Source of the DNA: Sphingomonas tagetis
GTDB lineage: Bacteria > Pseudomonadota > Alphaproteobacteria > Sphingomonadales > Sphingomonadaceae
NCBI RefSeq assembly: GCF_024211275.1
Contig: NZ_JAMLDX010000006.1
Span: forward strand, 184,958-248,957
Length of the DNA stretch: 64,000 nt
Direction: 5' to 3'
Shown: piece by piece, positions 25,590 through 35,245 of the stretch
Position numbering within the stretch: position 1 is the stretch's first letter
How the letters are laid out: each line of letters begins with the position of its first letter
Translations under genes and position numbers: made by a program
The notes under the pieces: model-generated
Seen by the model: the letters and a program-made list of their open reading frames with translations, nothing else
Databases searched by the model: none
Told to the model about the DNA's origin: nothing

Positions 25590-26067
25590 TTGGCTCCCTT
25601 CTCTTATCCGCTAACGTTACCATGGTGCTGCTGCTTGGCAATCGACCATTTGCCTTAGAGCGCTCCCTTCAAACGGAGCACCGTTCCGATGCACGCGCGA
25701 CATGTCGTGCACATCTGGCCCTGGTGAGACGATGATCCCTCGCCGCCGGTTCACAAGCTATCGCGACTGCCACTTGAACGTCTTTCGCCACGCTGGGCCG
25801 AGGACGTGATGGTCAGCCGAGCGCCGATAAGGACTGTACCATGACCGCCGGGGCGGACGATCCAGATGGGGCATCACTGCGCTACCACTCCAGCAGCAGG
25901 CTCGATCCGCAGGAGCGGTCAAGCAAAGCCGGGGAAAGCAGAATCCCCAGTTTGACGACCGAGGCAGGAACCGGGGCACAGTGCTCCAGTTTGGGACTGC
26001 AAGCCGCAGCACATAGCATTGGAAGCTCTGCTACGTTACATGGAGAGAGACTCGGATCGGAAGCGAA
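25590..26067. other. Gene-poor interval
   Basis: 478 bases between the FkbM methyltransferase start and the cell-wall hydrolase. It should contain both divergent promoters. Several short frames exist without ribosome sites; none was recognised, although scrambled remnants of a mobile element cannot be excluded. Confidence 0.45.
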
Positions 26068-27030
26068 GTGGTGGACGGAGCAACGAAGATTGCGCGCGGC
26101 GTCATGGCATGCGCTGCCTTAGCGCTGCTGTGCACCTGCGCCCCGGAACAGCGAGCCCGAAACGATCAGGCTGCGCCTCGGCCTTCCGGTGTGTTACCCG
26201 CGCCCGCGGTCAAGGCAGTGTCCTATCTGAAGCTTTCGGCGACCGAGGCCATCGAGCAGAATGCCGGCTTGGTGCTTCCAGCTGACCCAGGACCCGCAGC
26301 ACGGCCCTTTATCGTTCCGCAAGGGCCTGGCTTCGAACGCGCCACCGAGTGCCTCACCGCAGCAATCTACTATGAGGCACGCACCGAATCCGAAACGGGT
26401 CAGCGCGCGGTGGCTCAGGTCGTGCTCAATCGAGTTCGCCACCCTGCATTTCCAAAAACAATCTGCGGTGTCGTGTACCAGGGGTCTGAACGAACGACCG
26501 GCTGTCAATTCACCTTCACGTGCGATGGTTCGCTCGCTCGCATGCCAATCGCGGCCACTTGGGCTCGTGCGCGACGCATCGCGGTGCTGGCTCTTCAAGG
26601 CATGGTCGAACCGTCCGTTGGCGTGGCCACGCATTATCATGCGAATTACGTCGTGCCTTACTGGGCAAGCAGCCTTACGCCTTCGGCGACCGTCGGCGCT
26701 CATCTCTTCTATCGTTGGGCTGGATACTGGGGCACCCCCGCGGCCTTCCACGGTCGTTATGCCATGAGTGAACCCAATCAAGTCAATTTGAGGTCTCTGG
26801 GGGTTACGGTAGGGACGGGGGAGATGCCGGATTCGTTAAAGGTCGCTGGCACATTGGCCGCTTCCTCGGATGATGCAGTGCCGGCGGCCGCGTCTGCTCT
26901 TCGGACGTTGAAAGCGGATTTCGAGGCTGGAACTCTGCGCGAGGAGCTGCAAGTCTCGCGCCCGCTCGTCGCAGACTCGTCCGGCGCGGTCGCGCTGGCC
27001 GCCGATGAGGGCCGAACTTCGCTAGAGTGA
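26068..27030 (+). CDS. Cell-wall hydrolase (SleB/Hydrolase_2 domain)
   Basis: 320 residues from a GTG at 26068; ATG 26104 is an alternative. The N-terminus is a signal sequence with a possible lipobox (ALALLCTC). The catalytic domain (about 95-205) has the ATECLTAAIYYEARTESETGQRAVAQVVLNRVRHPAFPKTICGVVYQG pattern of the SleB-type lytic enzymes (Glu general acid in TECL), CQFTFTCDG and the THYHANYVVPYWASSL end. Such enzymes cleave the glycan strand of peptidoglycan. Residues 230-320 are a low-complexity tail. It lies before the polysaccharide genes and may help to open the wall for export machinery. Confidence 0.82.
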   Translation: MVDGATKIARGVMACAALALLCTCAPEQRARNDQAAPRPSGVLPAPAVKAVSYLKLSATEAIEQNAGLVLPADPGPAARPFIVPQGPGFERATECLTAAIYYEARTESETGQRAVAQVVLNRVRHPAFPKTICGVVYQGSERTTGCQFTFTCDGSLARMPIAATWARARRIAVLALQGMVEPSVGVATHYHANYVVPYWASSLTPSATVGAHLFYRWAGYWGTPAAFHGRYAMSEPNQVNLRSLGVTVGTGEMPDSLKVAGTLAASSDDAVPAAASALRTLKADFEAGTLREELQVSRPLVADSSGAVALAADEGRTSLE

Positions 27031-27238
27031 GCAATTGCTGACGTGATTTCCGGCCACGGCACGTACGGCCGTTAGCATGGCGCCTCAGAGCAATGACATT
27101 CATGCCAGGCGACGGCGGGGCGGGACATGAACAGCCTTGATCCGTTCACATCATGTTTCGTGAAGCTTTACCGCGCTGCCCCGCCCGGTATGATCACACG
27201 GGCAAAATTGACGGCGGCGCAGCGTCGGCGGGGGAAAC

Positions 27239-28753
27239 ATGTTCGAGCTGCTTAAGACCGCAACCTATGTATCGCTTCTGCTGACTGCAGGGACGATGAT
27301 CTTGAGCCTTTGCACGACGCCGGCAATTCGCCGCTCGCTCGTCCGCCCCCTTCTGCCAGCGAACATAATTCTCGTTTTCGCGATCTTCTGCAGCCCAAGC
27401 ATCTGGATCCCTCATTTCGCCGCATTTATCCTCGTGCCGGTCTTTGCGCGGCGACGCGAGCTGATCGCTCCTTTCTATCTCGTGGGGTTAGTCACGCTGC
27501 CCGCCCTGGGCGTGACGCTATCACTCGGCGGGACCTATCTATTCACGCCCACACTGAGCCACTCGCTCGGACTTGGCGCCTTGGCGGCAACCCTGGCCCA
27601 TCGCGCTCCACGCGTACAACGCAATGCTGGAAGCCTAATTCCATTCGTTGCCATGCTCGCTCTGCTGGCAATTGCCCATGGCCGGGACACGTCGGTCACC
27701 AACCTCGCCCGCGTATTTCTCGACCTCACTTTTCAGTTCGGCTTGCCATTCTTTATCATTATCCGGTCAGTTCGTACGCCCGACGACTACCGCTATGCGC
27801 TGGCCGGGCTGGCCGGTGGAACGGTGATCCTTTCGGTCCTAGCTTGTTACGAGGCCTTCCGGGCCTGGCCACTCTATTTCATCGCATGGGGACATTACGG
27901 CATCGAGTGGGCCGCGGGCGTCAAGTTGAGGGGCGGGCTAATGCGCGCCGCCGGCCCCTACCCGGAACCAACTTCTTTCGCGTTCAACCTATGCATCGGC
28001 ATTCTCGCAATACTCGCTGGGCGAAACTTGTGGTCCGGACAGGGGGGGCGTCTAGTGTTGTTCGGGCTGAGCGGTGCGGCGATTTTGGCAACCCAGACGC
28101 GCGGCGCGTGGATTGGGCTGGTTATGGGCTTGATCATCTATTACGTAACGATCGGTAATGCGAGGCGCGCGCGACAGGTCACAGCAACGATCGGCGTTGC
28201 CGCTGCCGCCATAATCGGTCTCTCGACGGTTAGCTCTTCGGTGGCGAACCTCACTGGCATGACTGCTGAGGGCCAGGGGACCGTCGATTACCGCCAACGT
28301 TTGTTCGACCGCGGAATCGAAGAGATCGGCGAACGACCGCTACTGGGCGCGTCGCGGGACGAGGTCGTGCGCCAGATGCGGGATATGATTCAGGGTGAGG
28401 GTATCGTCGATTTCGTGAACACTTACATATACATAGGCTTGATCTCGGGGCTGATTGGACTCATCATTTTCCTGACTGCGATTGTCGTACAAGCCACCTT
28501 GGCCTGGACTACGAGGCGACGATGGCCACAGCATCGCGCCATGAGCGGTTTTGGTCTAGCGGCACTGGTTTCGGTGCTCTCAATGCTGACTGTCACCTCG
28601 CTTATTGGATCCACCGGCGCTATGCTTTCGGTCACCTTCGCCATGATCAGCGCATGGAGCGGGTTGGTCGAACACGGACCGCGTCGTGATCGGGCGCGCG
28701 GCCTGTCTTCACCAGAAGAAAGCCCTGTGATCAGAGCCGGACACGCTTCATAA
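27239..28753 (+). CDS. O-antigen ligase/Wzy-like polysaccharide polymerase
   Basis: 504 residues, about twelve membrane helices spread over residues 8-460, and a large periplasmic loop around 200-240. The motif ATQTRGAWIGLVMGLIIYY (about 280-298) with its Arg is the Wzy_C/WaaL core, followed by DYRQRLFDRGIEEIGERPLLG, which is conserved in ligase/polymerase proteins. It would polymerise lipid-linked repeat units at the periplasmic face or ligate the chain. GGGGGAAAC precedes the ATG. It opens the exopolysaccharide locus; the next gene follows after 213 bases. Confidence 0.85.
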   Translation: MFELLKTATYVSLLLTAGTMILSLCTTPAIRRSLVRPLLPANIILVFAIFCSPSIWIPHFAAFILVPVFARRRELIAPFYLVGLVTLPALGVTLSLGGTYLFTPTLSHSLGLGALAATLAHRAPRVQRNAGSLIPFVAMLALLAIAHGRDTSVTNLARVFLDLTFQFGLPFFIIIRSVRTPDDYRYALAGLAGGTVILSVLACYEAFRAWPLYFIAWGHYGIEWAAGVKLRGGLMRAAGPYPEPTSFAFNLCIGILAILAGRNLWSGQGGRLVLFGLSGAAILATQTRGAWIGLVMGLIIYYVTIGNARRARQVTATIGVAAAAIIGLSTVSSSVANLTGMTAEGQGTVDYRQRLFDRGIEEIGERPLLGASRDEVVRQMRDMIQGEGIVDFVNTYIYIGLISGLIGLIIFLTAIVVQATLAWTTRRRWPQHRAMSGFGLAALVSVLSMLTVTSLIGSTGAMLSVTFAMISAWSGLVEHGPRRDRARGLSSPEESPVIRAGHAS

Positions 28754-28966
28754 GCCGCGCACACGATCCGCCAGACGGTTACGGCCCGTGCACTGGTTAT
28801 GGGCGTGGCCAGGTCGTATGAAAAGGTGCATGCCCATGGATACCGGATTGGTTTGCTTGGACAAATCGAAGCGGACTGGCCCGTCGAAGGACATCCCGTC
28901 CCTTAAAATAAGTGGTAATGTCCGCATGCGCCGCTATTCTTCTCGCAGTCGAACGGGGGCAGCAAG

Positions 28967-29593
28967 ATGAATGCATTCTGGGGTAGTCGAATCTTTGCCG
29001 GCGCTTTACTTGGCTCTACGTTAATACTGGATACGACTGCAAGCGCAGCCCAGCAGCCGAGGCAGCAAGGATCGGCACCGGCCGCGCAGCCTTATCGCAT
29101 CAATGCAGGCGACGAGATCGAAATTTATGTTTGGGGCGAGGAACGCCTTCAACGCACCGTTCGTGTGCTCCCTGACGGTTCGTTCGCCTTCCCTCTGGTC
29201 GGGCAAGTGATGGCGGCCAATCGTTCGCCAGGCGAAATCGAGGCAGAGATCTCAAAGGGGCTCGCGCCGCAGTTTCGCAATCAAGTGCCTCAAGTAACGG
29301 TATCGGTACGGCAGCCTTCGGGCTACCGCTTCTCGGTGGTCGGAAAAGTGCGGACGCCCGGGTCATTCACCCCTGGAACCTATGTCAATGTCCTGGAGGC
29401 GATCGCATTCGCAGGCGGCCCCAGCGAGTTTGCCGATACGGCCAATGTAGTCATCCTGCGCAAAGAAGGTCCATCCTTGACACCGATCAGAATTCGGCTG
29501 GCCGACATGTTGAAAGGCAATCCCAGCGGGCGCGATCTCGCCTCGAACGGAGTGCCGGAACTGCGTAGCGGCGATACGGTCATCGTCCCGTGA
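28967..29593 (+). CDS. Polysaccharide export protein (Wza/GumB-like)
   Basis: 208 residues with a signal peptide (about 1-27, ending ASAAQQ); no lipobox is evident. The Poly_export domain reads YRINAGDEIEIYVWGEERLQRTVRVLPDGSFAFPLVGQVMAANRSPGEIEAEI (about 45-97), and an SLBB domain follows (YRFSVVGKVRTPGSFTPGTYVNVLEAIAFAGG). It is much shorter than E. coli Wza (379 aa) because the second SLBB and the membrane helix are missing, like GumB. It forms the periplasmic ring of the export channel. The ribosome site GGGGGCAGCAAG precedes the ATG. It overlaps the next gene by 4 bases. Confidence 0.93.
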   Translation: MNAFWGSRIFAGALLGSTLILDTTASAAQQPRQQGSAPAAQPYRINAGDEIEIYVWGEERLQRTVRVLPDGSFAFPLVGQVMAANRSPGEIEAEISKGLAPQFRNQVPQVTVSVRQPSGYRFSVVGKVRTPGSFTPGTYVNVLEAIAFAGGPSEFADTANVVILRKEGPSLTPIRIRLADMLKGNPSGRDLASNGVPELRSGDTVIVP

Positions 29594-30822
29594 GGCGTAA
29601 TGCGCTCGCAGGGCTTGGGTCCGCTGTAGCGACCGGCGCGGTTGCCCTGTGCGCACCACATGCGGCAGCCCAGTCGCAGGTGGAGGCTGCAGTCACCGTT
29701 AGCGCGAATGGGGGTTATTCCAGCAATCCATATTTGACGACCGGTGGCGATATCGACGCTATTGTCACTCAAGTGGACATTCGGCCTTCGCTTCAAGTGC
29801 GCACGGAACGCGACCTGATCTATTTGGAGGCCTTCTACACCAGAGCGGACTATCTTGAGAATTTCGATTCGAATGACGGTGTCGGGGCGCGGCTCAATGC
29901 GACAAGCCGCATCAAACCCAATCTGACGCTGCGTACGACCATATCGTTCGACAGCAGTGTGCTGGGTGTGAACGGCCCGGTTCTTGCCAGGGATGGGGGT
30001 GGGCAGATCGGCCTGCCAGGCACCGGCGGTCTTCCCGCTGATCAGGTGCCACTGGAAATTGACGAGATACCAGATGGCGACATCGAACTGCTCGGTTTGC
30101 GCCAACGCCGCAACAGCCTTTTGGTCGAAGCGTCGGCGGAACTGCGCACCGGGCCCCGCTCTTTGTGGACTCTCTCCGCGAGTGCCGCGCGGGCTGACTA
30201 TCCTCGAAGCGGCGCGGCAGCCAACTACCGTTCGATTGGAACCACGGTGGAACATCGGCGTGACCTTTCACAGACACTGAGTGCGGGCGGACGTGCAGAC
30301 CTGCTCGTGGTCAAATATCGCGGAGGTCCCACGTCGAACGTCTATACGGCGCAGGGATTTGTCTCGTTGCAGCTTGCGGAGCGCTGGACGCTTGAGGCAA
30401 GCGCAGGGGTCAGCGTCCTGGACAGCGTAACTCGCCAGGCGTTGTTTTCAGGGCGAGCGACGATGTGCAACTCGGGACCCGGCGCACGCTTCTGCTTCCT
30501 AGCGTCGCGCGCGCCAGCGGTCAGTGGTTTCTCGGGAGTCCGCGGGCAGACGAGCTTGGGCGGGACGTTCGACTACCCGATCGATGCGCACTCCAGCCTG
30601 TCCGCGGCAGTGACCTACGTCTGGACCGAACGTAATCCAGCATCGATAATCGACGGCAGGCGGTTTCTGACTGCGACCACCACCTATCGGAGGGATTTGG
30701 GGGGGCAAGTATCGCTTTATGCCGCGATCGACTACCGACGCCTTGAGAGCGAGGGGATCATCGGCAGATCTGACTTCGCGGCCCGCATCGGAGCTTCCGT
30801 GCGGCTTGGAGGGCGTAGATGA
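29590..30822 (+). CDS. Outer-membrane beta-barrel protein of the export operon
   Basis: 410 residues from GTG 29590, overlapping the stop of the export protein by 4 bases. A signal peptide (about 1-28, ending PHAAAQS) precedes alternating hydrophobic strands throughout (YSSNPYLTTGGD, DLIYLEAFYTRADYLENF, RTTISFDSS, LSAAVTYVWTERN) and ends GASVRLGGRR. Similar proteins with SxNPxL near the N-terminus accompany PEP-CTERM/exosortase EPS loci. It probably forms or gates the outer-membrane channel that the short export protein lacks. Its start overlaps the Wzz-like gene. The pattern supports a barrel; the detailed role is inferred. Confidence 0.7.
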   Translation: MRRNALAGLGSAVATGAVALCAPHAAAQSQVEAAVTVSANGGYSSNPYLTTGGDIDAIVTQVDIRPSLQVRTERDLIYLEAFYTRADYLENFDSNDGVGARLNATSRIKPNLTLRTTISFDSSVLGVNGPVLARDGGGQIGLPGTGGLPADQVPLEIDEIPDGDIELLGLRQRRNSLLVEASAELRTGPRSLWTLSASAARADYPRSGAAANYRSIGTTVEHRRDLSQTLSAGGRADLLVVKYRGGPTSNVYTAQGFVSLQLAERWTLEASAGVSVLDSVTRQALFSGRATMCNSGPGARFCFLASRAPAVSGFSGVRGQTSLGGTFDYPIDAHSSLSAAVTYVWTERNPASIIDGRRFLTATTTYRRDLGGQVSLYAAIDYRRLESEGIIGRSDFAARIGASVRLGGRR

Positions 30823-32279
30823 CCGTAGCGGAGCTTGAATCGTCTCCGGAGGACCAGCCGAGCGATGGTTTTATCGGTTACCTTCCCTCGATCCTCTGGC
30901 AGCGTCGTTGGCTGCTGCTGATTCCAGGGTTGCTCGGCTTGGTCGCCGGCGTCGCCGCGGCCTATACCGTGCCATCCACTTTCCGTTCGAGCGCGCTTCT
31001 GCTCGTCGAATCGCCTGAACTCGCCAGCGATATCACGGGCGGACGTGCAACCAATTCGATCGAGCAGCGCATCGCGAAAATTAGGCAGCAGGTGCTGAGC
31101 CGGCCGGATCTGATTCAGCTGATCGAGACCAATGGTCTCTATGCCGAGTTACGGGAGGCCCAACCGCTCTCCGAGCTGATTGAGGAAATGCGCTCGGCAA
31201 CCACGATCGCGCCGGTGAACGCCGATGTCGCTGCAAATCAGGGCCCAAGCACGATCGCGTTCTCCCTAACCTTCGATTATCCTGATCCGATCAAGGCTCA
31301 GGTGGTTGCGCAGGGGTTTGTCGAACGCCTGATGAAGCTCGATGCGACGCAAACGGCGCGCGAGGCGGCCGGTACGGTTCAGTTTCTACAGGATCAGACC
31401 GACGATCTCGCTGAGCAGGTAAGCACCCTTGAGGGGCAGATCAATCAGATCAAGGCGGCAAACGGCACGGCGCTGGCGAGCGCTGGGATGATGATGATGT
31501 CAGGGTCTGGGGGCAGCGCTCCATCCCAGATTGCCGCGCTTCAACGCGAGAATGCCCAGCTCTCCGCGCAGCTGACCACGCTGGCCTCCGCAAGCGACCG
31601 CGACCCGGCGGTCGTCGCTGCAGAGGCGCAACTCGCGGGCGCCCGTGCAGTCTATTCCGACAATCACCCGGACGTTCGTCTCGCGCAACAACGGCTTGTC
31701 GAGGCAAAGCAGTTCGCGACGCGCAATATTGCCATGCAAAACACCGCCATGGCGACAATTCGGCAGCAAATCGCGGCAAATAATGAGACGATAAGGGCAT
31801 TGTCGAGCGCCGAATCGACCGAGCAGGCGCGCGAAATTGCGATGCGTTCAGCCCAGGCACGCGCGCCGGCGATCACCGAGCAGATCGCACAGCTGCAAGC
31901 GCGGCTGGACAGTTTGCGAAAGAATTACGATCTGTCGGCAACAAAGCTGATCGCCGCGCAGGGGGCGGCAAAGCTTGCCGAGCAGCAAAAGAACGAACGA
32001 CTATCGGTCATTGAGCCTCCTGTCGTGGCGGATTCCCCGCATTGGCCGAACCGACCGTTGCTCATCGCCGGCGGACCGGTCGCGGGGCTGGGGCTGGGCC
32101 TCGTACTCGTGCTTCTTCTCGAGTTGCTTGCTCGGCCAATTCGCGGGGTCGGGGCGTTGCAACGTATCACTGGCGAGATTCCGCTGGTCGTGATTCCAAC
32201 CGTTCGCGAGCCTCGTCGCAGGCCAAGGCTATTCCAGCCAAAGCGCCGCAAGGCGCGCCGCGTTGCACTGACAGATTGA
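30819..32279 (+). CDS. Polysaccharide co-polymerase (Wzz/GumC family)
   Basis: 486 residues. A Wzz domain starts near residue 17 with the first membrane helix (WLLLIPGLLGLVAGVAAAYTV, about 31-51) and the STFRSSALLLVESPELA segment. The long periplasmic part (about 60-410) is helical, with coiled coils around 190-260 and 290-390. The second helix lies at about 415-440, preceded by the Pro-rich PVVADSPHWPNRPLL. The C-terminus is a basic tail without an ATPase domain; the next gene supplies the ATPase. It sets chain length and links inner-membrane assembly to export. Overlaps of 4 bases upstream and 1 base downstream (TGATG) show tight coupling. Confidence 0.9.
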   Translation: MTVAELESSPEDQPSDGFIGYLPSILWQRRWLLLIPGLLGLVAGVAAAYTVPSTFRSSALLLVESPELASDITGGRATNSIEQRIAKIRQQVLSRPDLIQLIETNGLYAELREAQPLSELIEEMRSATTIAPVNADVAANQGPSTIAFSLTFDYPDPIKAQVVAQGFVERLMKLDATQTAREAAGTVQFLQDQTDDLAEQVSTLEGQINQIKAANGTALASAGMMMMSGSGGSAPSQIAALQRENAQLSAQLTTLASASDRDPAVVAAEAQLAGARAVYSDNHPDVRLAQQRLVEAKQFATRNIAMQNTAMATIRQQIAANNETIRALSSAESTEQAREIAMRSAQARAPAITEQIAQLQARLDSLRKNYDLSATKLIAAQGAAKLAEQQKNERLSVIEPPVVADSPHWPNRPLLIAGGPVAGLGLGLVLVLLLELLARPIRGVGALQRITGEIPLVVIPTVREPRRRPRLFQPKRRKARRVALTD

Positions 32280-33046
32280 TGGACTTGACCATGAATTCAC
32301 TGCGCTTAAGCGACGCCATCGCTGCGCCGCGATCCATCAACGTAGTGGATGTCGATTCGTCGATTGTGGGATTTCGTAGCCGCGACATACGCTCACGCGC
32401 CTTCAACCTTCTGCGCACGCAGTTTGTGAGATTAGCGAGTGAAGGCGCGAAGATTATCGGAATCACGTCAGCGACGCCACGCGTGGGCAAAACCTTCGTC
32501 GCCTGCAACGTCGCGGCGTCGCTCGCACGCCTCCCTGAACTTTCGACGACCTTGCTGGATCTTGACCTGCGCCGTGGTTCGGTCGCGGAGCGATTCAACA
32601 TCCCAGGTGAACGCGGTCTCTCCGACTATCTGGAAGGCAAGGAGGAGGATCTCGCTTCACTCAGCTGGGGCGTCGAGAAGCAGCGACTTACCATCTTTCC
32701 AACTTTTAATCGCGACCTTCAATCTGCCGAATTGCTGTCCGGGCAGCGCTTCGCCGACATGATGGCGGCGTTCCGATCGCTTCCCGATTCTATCCACATC
32801 TGCGATCTGCCGCCCATCTTCGCGAACGACGATGCCATGATCATCGAACAGCAAATCGACGCATACCTCCTCGTCGTCGAAGATGGCATCACGACCGCGA
32901 AACAAGTTCGTGATGCGTTGCGCCTGGCTGGACGAAGCAAATTCAAAGGAACTATTCTTAACCGCTACATCCGTGGCATGAGTGCCGACGCCTACGGCTA
33001 TGGCTATGGCTATGGCGAAGATGCCTATAGTAAATATTATGGCTGA
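32279..33046 (+). CDS. Tyrosine-kinase-like ATPase (CpsD/CapB/BY-kinase type)
   Basis: 255 residues from ATG 32279, inside the stop of the co-polymerase gene; ATG 32291 is an alternative. The P-loop is ITSATPRVGKTFVACNVAASLA (about 71-90), followed by a Walker A'-like TTLLDLDLRRGSVAE and a Walker B-like IHICDLPP. The PRVGKT loop differs from the usual PGEGKS. The C-terminal tail is a Tyr/Gly repeat (seven Tyr in the last 19 residues), the usual autophosphorylation cluster. It would phosphorylate itself and regulate the Wzz-like partner. Together they form a split version of Wzc. The gene overlaps the next one by 8 bases. Confidence 0.85.
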   Translation: MDLTMNSLRLSDAIAAPRSINVVDVDSSIVGFRSRDIRSRAFNLLRTQFVRLASEGAKIIGITSATPRVGKTFVACNVAASLARLPELSTTLLDLDLRRGSVAERFNIPGERGLSDYLEGKEEDLASLSWGVEKQRLTIFPTFNRDLQSAELLSGQRFADMMAAFRSLPDSIHICDLPPIFANDDAMIIEQQIDAYLLVVEDGITTAKQVRDALRLAGRSKFKGTILNRYIRGMSADAYGYGYGYGEDAYSKYYG

Positions 33047-34016
33047 CCCCGGTCCACTCGGGGCGAACGAGCCGCGCAATATCTATTATGTGCTCGGCAA
33101 GTCGTCGCTTGGTTACGCAGAGCGTTGCATCGCCAGCCTTATACGTTCGACTACGGAAGATTTGTCCGTAACGATCCTGACCGACTCGCCTGAGGATGCG
33201 GTCGAGGTGGCACGCGTCGTCAACCCGATCTTTCATAAAACCGAGCATCGCGTCCGCACGATCGATGAAGTCGAAGCACGGGCAAGGTCGGAGATATATT
33301 ATGCCGATTTCCCCGCGATCCGACGCTTTCGAGAAGGCCATCCCTGCTGGCGCAAGGTCACTGACCCGCAGATGTACGCAAAAGCCGGCGATGACGTGAT
33401 CATTCTCGATCCTGACGTCTATTTCCCAAACCCCTTTGCATTCGAGCCAGCGCCGGATTTTGGACTGGCTCTGATGTATCAGGTCCCAAATTGCCTTCTT
33501 CCCGAGGAGGTGGTGCGCCGAGCATTCGACCAGAACATCACGATGATCGACCACACTGACATCGGTGTGTGCCAGTATCGCAGTCCACTTGATCTGAGGT
33601 TTCTCGAGCAGCTGATCGAACAGCTTTCGGCCGCCCCGCTTCCGCGTTCGATGCATATCGAATCGATCATATGGGCGGCTCTTGCGGCACAGTGTGGTGG
33701 GGGATTCTTCCAGCCGGCGGCCTGGCATTGCTACCGCAACTCGATCCCCGGCCGAATCGCACGGCGACTTGGCCGTAGCGGGGTGGACAGCTTGCGGCAG
33801 ATCGACTTCAAACGCGTAAAGGCCTTCCACGCCGGAGGTGAGGCGAAACATTGGCTGGTCGAGGCCGAAAACGCCGGTGTCCTCGCTCCCCTCGCCACCA
33901 ACATCGCGCCCACATCGAAAGGGCGCTTCACCGCATTCAGGCGGGGAAAATTCGAGCGGAAGATGCGGCTGCGCCACCTGGCTGCAAAGACGGGTCTATC
34001 GAAACTGTGGCAATAG
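33039..34016 (+). CDS. Putative glycosyltransferase (GT-A-like)
   Basis: 325 residues from ATG 33039, overlapping the kinase by 8 bases. RNIYYVLGKSSLGYAERCIASLIRSTTEDLSVTILTD resembles the first Rossmann half of GT-A enzymes. The DVIILDPDVYFPNPF motif (about 120-134) is a DxD-type metal/nucleotide-sugar site. The rest is mixed alpha/beta with a basic C-terminus. I do not recognise a specific CAZy family; GT8-like is possible. The operon context (export, Wzz and kinase upstream, GT4 downstream) makes sugar transfer likely. Confidence 0.6.
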   Translation: MADPGPLGANEPRNIYYVLGKSSLGYAERCIASLIRSTTEDLSVTILTDSPEDAVEVARVVNPIFHKTEHRVRTIDEVEARARSEIYYADFPAIRRFREGHPCWRKVTDPQMYAKAGDDVIILDPDVYFPNPFAFEPAPDFGLALMYQVPNCLLPEEVVRRAFDQNITMIDHTDIGVCQYRSPLDLRFLEQLIEQLSAAPLPRSMHIESIIWAALAAQCGGGFFQPAAWHCYRNSIPGRIARRLGRSGVDSLRQIDFKRVKAFHAGGEAKHWLVEAENAGVLAPLATNIAPTSKGRFTAFRRGKFERKMRLRHLAAKTGLSKLWQ

Positions 34017-35245
34017 AGAAGCCGCTTCGCCTCCTGCTCGTCGCGCCGAATATCTCGCGAAACATGGGAGGCGAGGCGTTCAAGGCGCTCATGATAGCCC
34101 TTGAAACGCAGCGGCGCGGTGCCACCGTTCTTCAGGTTTCGCACAGCCGGGTCCGGGGCGAGATCGCGCGGTCCCACCCTGAATTGAACGTGGTCTACGT
34201 CGAGGACAGCTGGATTCAAATCCTACTTCACCGGATGCGCTTCGTTCCAGCGCTGCTGTTGCTAAATGCGTGGCAGCTCAATCGTGCCGCGAGAAAGGCG
34301 GCACGCGATTTTGTCCCGGACATCGTCCATTTCACGTCGCCGATTTCTCCCGTACTCCCCTATTTCTCGATGCCAGGCTTTCCGATGGTGATCGGCCCAT
34401 TGAACGGCAACGTCGGTCACCCTCCTGCCTTTACCTCGCGCGAGCCCCTGCCGAAAAAACTCGGCCGATGGTTGCTGCGGCCGACGCAGAAATTGCTCGG
34501 CGCCGTGTTTCCGGCCCGCCGGACTGCAACGATTCTCGTGTCGGGCGGAGAGCGAACCGCCGTTGCGCTCGCGCTCGCTGGTTGTTCACGCAGCCGTATT
34601 CGCTTCACCGTGGACAGCGGCGTTGCGCCGGAGCTCGCCGACCGGCCCGCGATCGAGCATCAAGGACCGAACTTTGCCTTCGTCTTCCTCGGCCGCCTCG
34701 TCCGTTACAAGGCAGCCGATCTGGCGATCTGCGCGCTTGCCGAAGCGGACGTCCGGTGCACGCTCGACATCATTGGAATGGGCCCGGAAGAGCCTGCGCT
34801 GCGCTCGCTCGCGCAATCGCTTGGTGTGCACGATCGTGTCAGATTTCTTGGGTGGGTGCAGCCCGGCCCGGCTCTGTACGACCGGCTTGGAACCTACCGA
34901 GCGATGGTTTTTCCCAGCCTCGCCGAGGCGAACGGCATCGTCTTTCAGGAAGCCATGATGCTCGGCCTGCCCGTGGTCGGACTGCGCTGGGCGGGCCCTG
35001 CGCAACTGTTTGAAGGGATCGACTCGATGCTCGTCGACCCAGGGCCACAGGATGAAGTTATCACCAGCCTCGCACGCGCGATGAACCGGCTGGCAATCGA
35101 TCCGGCGCATGCCAACAGGCTGGCCGCCGCTGCGCGCCAGCGGGCAATGGCGGATTATGGTTGGGGCGCGTTGCTCGCCGACTGGCACCTGGCCTATCAT
35201 CTGGCGATCGAGGAACATCGTCGTGACAGCGTGTCAGTGCAATAG
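34007..35245 (+). CDS. Glycosyltransferase, family 4 type
   Basis: 412 residues from a GTG at 34007 that overlaps the previous gene by 10 bases (MAIEKPLRLLLVAPNISRNMGGEAFKALMIALE). The N-terminal Rossmann domain has the NMGGEA glycine loop; the C-terminal domain begins FAFVFLGRLVRYKAADLAICAL (about 224-245) and contains LDIIGMGPEEPALRSLA and the E-x7-E-like [30 protein letters not shown], the GT-B retaining motif. It adds one sugar of the repeat unit at the cytoplasmic face. It converges on the flippase with a 12-base overlap of the coding ends. Confidence 0.9.
   Translation: MAIEKPLRLLLVAPNISRNMGGEAFKALMIALETQRRGATVLQVSHSRVRGEIARSHPELNVVYVEDSWIQILLHRMRFVPALLLLNAWQLNRAARKAARDFVPDIVHFTSPISPVLPYFSMPGFPMVIGPLNGNVGHPPAFTSREPLPKKLGRWLLRPTQKLLGAVFPARRTATILVSGGERTAVALALAGCSRSRIRFTVDSGVAPELADRPAIEHQGPNFAFVFLGRLVRYKAADLAICALAEADVRCTLDIIGMGPEEPALRSLAQSLGVHDRVRFLGWVQPGPALYDRLGTYRAMVFPSLAEANGIVFQEAMMLGLPVVGLRWAGPAQLFEGIDSMLVDPGPQDEVITSLARAMNRLAIDPAHANRLAAAARQRAMADYGWGALLADWHLAYHLAIEEHRRDSVSVQ

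Noticed and set aside
25758..26122. Possible transposase remnant in the gap before the cell-wall hydrolase
   Set aside because: Short frames on both strands without a conserved transposase motif or inverted repeats.
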